Origin: Ruminococcus sp. | GTDB taxonomy: Bacteria; Bacillota; Clostridia; Oscillospirales; Acutalibacteraceae | Direction of reading: 5' to 3' | Length of the DNA: 64,000 nt | Assembly: GCA_017404665.1 (NCBI GenBank) | Contig: JAFRBX010000043.1 | Location: 34,126 to 98,125, forward strand | Part shown: in pieces, positions 59,704-64,000 of the stretch | How the letters are laid out: each line of letters starts with the position of its first letter | Numbering within the stretch: the stretch's first letter is position 1 | Notes under the pieces: generated by a model | The model's database searches: none | Told to the model about the DNA's origin: nothing | Seen by the model: only the letters and a program-made list of their open reading frames with translations | Program-made: the position numbers and the translations under genes

Positions 59704-62181
59704 TTACGGAAGATCGTTCAGCAGGCTTTTGATGTGATTGTACATTTCCGCAATGGCGCTGTTATCGGGATACCTCAGAGTAAGACCTGTGTAGATCTGA
59801 AGGGAGCCCTCCAAATAATTCCTGTCGATGCAGTCAGGCTTTGCAGTAGCCCTGTTGTACAGCGCGTTGCCGAATCTCTGATATCCCGCTGTATCCTCAG
59901 GGTCGATCATCTCCGACAGCTCAAACAGCAGCTCCGTATTCTCTTTTTCCGCCCTTTCTTCCGCAACCGTGTTTCCTATCAGGCTGCTGAGCATGATCAG
60001 CTCCGTCAGAGCGTCGACAAGCATAAAGCAGACGTCCTGCAGGATCTCTTTTTCGTCATCTGTCGTGGCGTTTTTATTTGCGTCGAGCGCGTTTTTGAGC
60101 TTTTTCAGGGATTCTATATAATCCTGAACACACATGATCTGTTTGGTGCAGTTCATGAAGTATTCGCTGTCATCGAGGCTTTCGACTTGTGCTTTCAGGC
60201 AGGAAAGCTCTGCACGGTACGCAAGGGCGAGCTTGTACATATCATTGTATGAGCCGGTGATATCGGTGACTTCCTGAAGTGTTTCCTCTGATCTTTTGAA
60301 ATAGCGGAGAGCTGCATCGACGTTCTTTTGAGCCAGCTCAAATTCCCCCAAGTATCGACAGCATACGCCCACATCACGCAGATCATCGGCGCGCTTCAAT
60401 TCCGTGTACAGATCTTCACGCAGCTGCAGGCTTTCCAGATAATACCTTTGAATGAGCTGAATGGTTTCAGGCTCCTGCGAACAATATGTGAGCAGTAATT
60501 CCGCATATTTTACCAGGATTACCGCCAGATCTCTGCGCGCCTCAAATTCAAAGACGTCGCCTTTCTTCAAGTCAAGGTATGCCTGTCGGCGGAGCTCCAG
60601 ACATTTTTGATAGGCTCCGTTTGCATAGCGGAAGAATTCATAAAACTTTTGTTCATTTTGATCTGCTTGTGCCAGCGGGATCACCTTTCTCATCACATCG
60701 CCCAACTGGAGGTACGCGGCGGCGAGAGCGCGCCGGTATATGATAAAGTCGTCAGAACCCTTATCCGCGTTTTCATAAAGTCGATCGCGTATGTCGATCA
60801 CCTTGCCGAGATGATCGATAGAAGCCTGATATTGTCCGAGATTCATCTCTGCCTGAGCCATGCCCATCAGCCCGGCGGAATAGACCTTTTGCTCCTCATC
60901 GCTTTCGGGCGTCGGAAAAAGTTCGGTGAACTTTTTGAAATAGGTCAATGCACGGGAGTAATGACCGTTCATCAGCAGCTCGTTTCCCAGAGTCAGGGTC
61001 GTTTCTAAATACAGATTAAGGTAACGGTCGATTGTAGAATCGGTGTTCTGAGATGGATCGCTGAGCTTCTTTTCCAGCAGTTCGACCGCGACCATTTGCA
61101 TATCCATCGATTTTTCGTGATCGCGTTCGATCCCTTGTCCTTCTCTGAACATGACGGAGAGTCGCATAGCTGCTTCCGGCAAACCCATCTTTGCAGCCTG
61201 CATGATCGCGACAAAAGCAAATTGAGGATCGTATTCCACGTATCTCATATACAGATAGGCAAGCCCGGTATAATAGCAATGCTCGGCAGTTTTGCTCTGG
61301 TTCGGTGTGATGTGCTTTTTCAGTTCTTCCGTCAGCCTTTCTTTGTCTGAGAAAGGAATGATGTTGTTGAGACCTTCAAACTGCTTTTGTACCTCACAAA
61401 GATCGCAATCCTCCATCGCCGCGGCGATCACGGGCAGATTCTTCTTTACCGCATAAGGATACTCATGGTCTTTCACATAGTTATCTTCACACAGCAGCTT
61501 GTCGGTAATGCAGAGCAAAAAGACGCTGCTTCTGTCGATCGCGGAAAAAATATCGGCTTCAAAATCATCGCCGCCTGCGATATATTCGTCGTACCAGATG
61601 CCGACGTCCATCAGAACGGGGTCATTATGGATCGCGCGAAACAGCTTATTGACATATGCGCGGTTCGCCTTGCGATAGCTCAGGAAGACCCTTTCGCTTA
61701 ATTCTTCATCGATCCTATGGAGGGTATCGTCATCGGACATGATGCTGTCAAGATAATCGCCGAGCTTTTTGTCGAAAGGGATCTCTGTCGAATCCGCGCT
61801 TTGCGGATTCAGGAACTGTCTGTTTTCAAAGAGGGTGTTGTACAGCAAAAAATCATGAAGATTTTCCCAAAGGATCGGCAGCACAGGCAACTGATGACGA
61901 TTTGCTTTCTCCAGCATCTCAGCCGCTTCTGCGGCGTTCTCCGTCAGCCTGTTCGTAACGATGAAAACCATCAGAACAAAGCCCTGATCAAGCGTTTCTT
62001 CGAGAGAGGAAGACCGGCTGACGTTGGCAAGCTCGATGTAGGAGATGACGGCGCAGTTTTTCTTATTGAGGAGAAGCTCGGCTGTTTGCCTGTAATACAG
62101 CTCATAGTCTTTTTCCGCCGCGGCGACGACGATCTTCTGCTTGTTGTCGGGATTTCCGTTTTTTACTCGGGTCAAATACAT
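59704..62181 (-). CDS. TIR-domain protein with Sel1/TPR repeats
   Basis: This is an 825-residue cytosolic protein. The N-terminal ~150 residues form an alpha/beta domain (KIVVAAAEKDYELYYRQTAELL, FIVTNRLTENAAEAAEML) of uncertain identity, perhaps a degenerate TIR. A clear TIR domain follows at about 163-260: SERVFLSYRKANRAYV, VGIWYDEYIAGGDDFEADIFSAIDRSSVFLLCIT, NYVKDHEYPYAVK, with E240 a candidate catalytic Glu of NADase-type TIRs. A Sel1-like repeat (AAKMGLPEAAMRLSVMFREGQGIERDHEKS) and many TPRs fill the rest. TIR-TPR proteins act in bacterial immunity or signalling; which applies here is unknown. ATG 62181 is preferred because GGAGG lies 7 nt upstream. Confidence 0.85.
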   Translation of the reverse strand: MYLTRVKNGNPDNKQKIVVAAAEKDYELYYRQTAELLLNKKNCAVISYIELANVSRSSSLEETLDQGFVLMVFIVTNRLTENAAEAAEMLEKANRHQLPVLPILWENLHDFLLYNTLFENRQFLNPQSADSTEIPFDKKLGDYLDSIMSDDDTLHRIDEELSERVFLSYRKANRAYVNKLFRAIHNDPVLMDVGIWYDEYIAGGDDFEADIFSAIDRSSVFLLCITDKLLCEDNYVKDHEYPYAVKKNLPVIAAAMEDCDLCEVQKQFEGLNNIIPFSDKERLTEELKKHITPNQSKTAEHCYYTGLAYLYMRYVEYDPQFAFVAIMQAAKMGLPEAAMRLSVMFREGQGIERDHEKSMDMQMVAVELLEKKLSDPSQNTDSTIDRYLNLYLETTLTLGNELLMNGHYSRALTYFKKFTELFPTPESDEEQKVYSAGLMGMAQAEMNLGQYQASIDHLGKVIDIRDRLYENADKGSDDFIIYRRALAAAYLQLGDVMRKVIPLAQADQNEQKFYEFFRYANGAYQKCLELRRQAYLDLKKGDVFEFEARRDLAVILVKYAELLLTYCSQEPETIQLIQRYYLESLQLREDLYTELKRADDLRDVGVCCRYLGEFELAQKNVDAALRYFKRSEETLQEVTDITGSYNDMYKLALAYRAELSCLKAQVESLDDSEYFMNCTKQIMCVQDYIESLKKLKNALDANKNATTDDEKEILQDVCFMLVDALTELIMLSSLIGNTVAEERAEKENTELLFELSEMIDPEDTAGYQRFGNALYNRATAKPDCIDRNYLEGSLQIYTGLTLRYPDNSAIAEMYNHIKSLLNDLP

Positions 62182-62296
62182 TTCTTTGCCTCCGTTTACC
62201 CTGTAATGAATACAATATATCACAGGTAAAAGGATTTATCAACGATAGCTTGCGGGTTGTCATCATACATGTTTTCAAGCGGCTTATATGAAAAAT

Positions 62297-62319
62297 GCCG
62301 ACTTCCTTCTGAGGTCGGC
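62297..62319. terminator. Hairpin upstream of the TIR gene
   Basis: GCCGAC/GTCGGC stem with T-rich sequence after it; another AAAACCC/GGGGTTTT hairpin lies at 62405-62437. Either could end a transcript. Nothing else is seen in 62224-62600. Confidence 0.4.
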
Positions 62320-62603
62320 TTTCTGCCTATTTTTAAATAGTATATATGCAGCATTTATCCTTATACATTTGTTTTTCTGCATATGAGAAAATTTGATTAA
62401 ACTCCAAAACCCTTTTATGACCAACGCGAGGGGTTTTCGCATTTTATTTGAAAGTATTCATTTTTGCTTATAATCGGAAATCTGAATGAAACATGATCTC
62501 CTTGCGTATTATCACAAATATCATTTTCGGAAATCGATCAGGCTGCTGAAATAATGTGCTAACAGTTTTGTTTAAGAATATTTGTGTATCCGCAACAAAT
62601 CGG

Positions 62604-62659
62604 TTCGACAAAATTCTACAGATGCATGCATTTATTCAGTGAAAGAAAAGGGGTATAAT
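62604..62659 (+). promoter_or_regulatory. Promoter of the DisA_N-like gene with paired Spo0A-box-like sites
   Basis: GG + TTCGACA (62604-62610) + AAA + TTCTACA (62614-62620), then TATAAT at 62654-62659, 40 nt from the second site. The two sites and the spacing copy those at 59298-59353. Confidence 0.72.
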
Positions 62660-62748
62660 AATTGATACGGGAGGAACAAAACGGATTCTGCATTAATTGA
62701 CAAAACAACGCGGGATATTTATAATATGACAAGAGGCAGGTGATAAAT

Positions 62749-63747
62749 ATGAGCGCTTGTTTGCTGGAGAAGGAAATCAGAAAACGCGGCGTTGTTGACA
62801 TGAAGGATATTCCGAAAGACGAATTAGTGAAGGCAACGCAGAGAGTTCTGCATATTTGTCGCCATTTTCCCGATTTTCCGGACATCGACCTGATCATAAA
62901 CCTCTCCGGTCAGTTATATGAGGGAAAGGAATGTTATGCAAACATCATTTTTCTTCCCGTTCAATATGAAAATTACGGTCTTGACTATATCGTCCGGTAT
63001 GCTGAACAAATCGTATTTGAGCCAAGGAATATTCGCTTCATTAGAAAACTGCTCGAATCGGCGGGGCGGGAAAATTATCTGGTGATGAAAGCGATCCGCG
63101 ACGATTATCGTGTGTTCGGCGTGATCTCACAGGAAGCGGCTGAAAGCCTGTTGGCGCTGCGCGTAATGTTTAGCGGGCATATGAGCTGGAAAGCCGCGAT
63201 AAAGGATCAGTATCTTTTTAAATATGAAAACGGCAGCTATCAGCCTGTCAGCGTCGGAGAATTTTCTCAAAAGGACTTTTTGAATAAGCTGCATCAGGCG
63301 TTCGGCGATGAGGTGAAGGAATCGGACGTCGAAACATTATTAAAGATAACAAGAGTCATTACTGGGCTTGGGCACGGGACTTCAATAGTCATCTATTCCG
63401 GAGAAAAGTTTGATTCTGAAATTGAGCGACTGACCCATACCGGCGCCGGACACGGCATCAAGCTGGAGCGTGAGATCGACTTCTCGCTGTGCAATGAGGA
63501 AGAGACAGAACGGCTCCTCAGACCGATCACAAAGATAGACGGAGGTCTTATTCTGGATATCCACGGAAATTGCGGAGCGATAAGCTGTGTGTTTGACGGG
63601 ACCATTCCCGAGGGATATGAGCAGGGCACCGGCAGCAGGGGATCTCGCTATAACAGCTTGGTTCTGTACATAACAACGCTGCATGCAAAAGCGCTCGGCG
63701 TTGTGGTGTCAGATGACGGATCGGTCGACTATATTACCAATACATAG
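62749..63747 (+). CDS. DisA_N/DAC-like nucleotide-binding domain protein
   Basis: This 332-residue soluble protein has an N-terminal ~190 residues I cannot assign, followed by a DAC-like (diadenylate cyclase fold) domain. HGTSIVIYSGEKFDSEIERL fits the first DAC strand and helix. DGGLILDIHGNCGAISCVFDG (from about 264) aligns with the DGA motif, and GTGSRGSRYNSLVLYI (about 293-308) aligns with the GTRHR region, followed by VVVSDDGSVDYI. DGG for DGA and SRGSRYN for RHR mean cyclase activity is uncertain. Families of DAC-like sensors (DACNV type) in conflict systems are an alternative. ATG 62749 follows GAGGCAGG. Confidence 0.75.
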   Translation: MSACLLEKEIRKRGVVDMKDIPKDELVKATQRVLHICRHFPDFPDIDLIINLSGQLYEGKECYANIIFLPVQYENYGLDYIVRYAEQIVFEPRNIRFIRKLLESAGRENYLVMKAIRDDYRVFGVISQEAAESLLALRVMFSGHMSWKAAIKDQYLFKYENGSYQPVSVGEFSQKDFLNKLHQAFGDEVKESDVETLLKITRVITGLGHGTSIVIYSGEKFDSEIERLTHTGAGHGIKLEREIDFSLCNEEETERLLRPITKIDGGLILDIHGNCGAISCVFDGTIPEGYEQGTGSRGSRYNSLVLYITTLHAKALGVVVSDDGSVDYITNT

Positions 63748-63938
63748 TATGGCTAAACGGCGTTCAGACGGTAATAATATTGATGTGGCGCAGATGATGT
63801 GGCGCATATGTGCAGCAGTTTGTTGCTCAGTTTGTTGATCTATAAAAAACGTTAAATCCACACGTCAATCTAATTCTGTCATAAAGATGTAACCACCATT
63901 ACAGCCCATATATGGTATAACATAGATGGGTGGTCAAA

Positions 63939-64000
63939 ATGGATGGATTAGAAAGATTACAAGAACATTTGGCGACATTGGAACAAGAAACGGAACACAA
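63939..64000 (+). CDS. Start of an unidentified gene, cut by the window edge
   Basis: ATG 63939 follows GATGGGTGG and opens MDGLERLQEHLATLEQETEH, still open at the right edge. It is helical and charged; too little is present to identify it. TATAAC at about 63914 is a possible -10. The stretch 63748-63938 holds an imperfect ACCACCAT/ATGGGTGGT inverted repeat and nothing else seen. Confidence 0.45.
   Translation, partial: MDGLERLQEHLATLEQETEH

Noticed and set aside
62749-63747. Calling this gene disA or cdaA
   Set aside because: No DisA linker/HhH domain and no CdaA membrane helices; the DGA and RHR motifs are altered.

Overview
The window looks like a chromosome segment from a Ruminococcus-type member of the Oscillospiraceae (Clostridia). 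The evidence is: type I dockerins on secreted proteins with starch-binding-like modules (an amylosome-like set reminiscent of R. bromii), clostridial AGGAGG ribosome-binding sites and TTGACA/TATAAT promoters, a SpoVAD remnant, a Spo0A-type regulator, and VanW, Tex and diacylglycerol glucosyltransferase homologues. No tRNA or rRNA gene was seen.

Layout. 1-2.0 kb: the 5' part of an ABC-transporter ATPase and a UDP-sugar lipid glycosyltransferase, both on the minus strand. 2.3-4.0 kb: a VanW-domain wall protein. 4.4-16.4 kb: four consecutive secreted dockerin proteins, each with its own promoter and terminator. Three share one N-terminal domain; the fourth carries five repeated cohesin-like modules plus a dockerin, so it is a scaffoldin candidate. 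16.5-34.5 kb: a scarred surface-protein region. It holds a SpoVAD gene lacking its C-terminal half, a truncated AbiEi/DUF6088 antitoxin abutting a 5'-truncated giant surface protein, an FN3/transglutaminase protein, and a second giant LRR/InlB-repeat protein. Both giant proteins are interrupted by exactly one in-frame TGA and share an unusual C-terminal domain. 34.6-39.7 kb: two AAA/DUF4143 ATPases flanking tex.

39.8-50.5 kb: a type III-B CRISPR locus. Two short arrays diverge from a shared leader, each with its own consensus promoter and a hairpin terminator at its far end. They are followed by cas6, cmr1-cas10(cmr2)-cmr3-cmr4-cmr5-cmr6, a CorA-like membrane protein, a zinc-dependent phospholipase C homologue and a third mini-array. 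A Cmr complex linked to CorA is the known signature of SAM-AMP signalling. No cas1/cas2, CARF nuclease, NrN or SAM-AMP lyase is visible. 50.6-55.7 kb: a DUF262/HNH restriction-like gene, an unknown gene, decayed fragments (WD40-like, ugd, nucleotidyltransferase) and a membrane-anchored cohesin-like protein.

55.9-64 kb: a signalling and conflict region. It has an XRE regulator; a Spo0A-type response regulator; a 15-codon Trp-rich peptide gene whose ribosome-binding site lies in a perfect inverted repeat and which ends in its own terminator; and an AgrC-like GHKL kinase whose AT-rich sensor half contrasts with its GC-richer catalytic half. Beyond these are a small conserved gene, a TIR-TPR protein and a DisA_N-like protein. 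The promoters of the small gene and the DisA_N-like gene carry the same pair of Spo0A-box-like sites at the same distance from TATAAT. I read this as a candidate peptide-sensing circuit, possibly controlling its defence-like neighbours.
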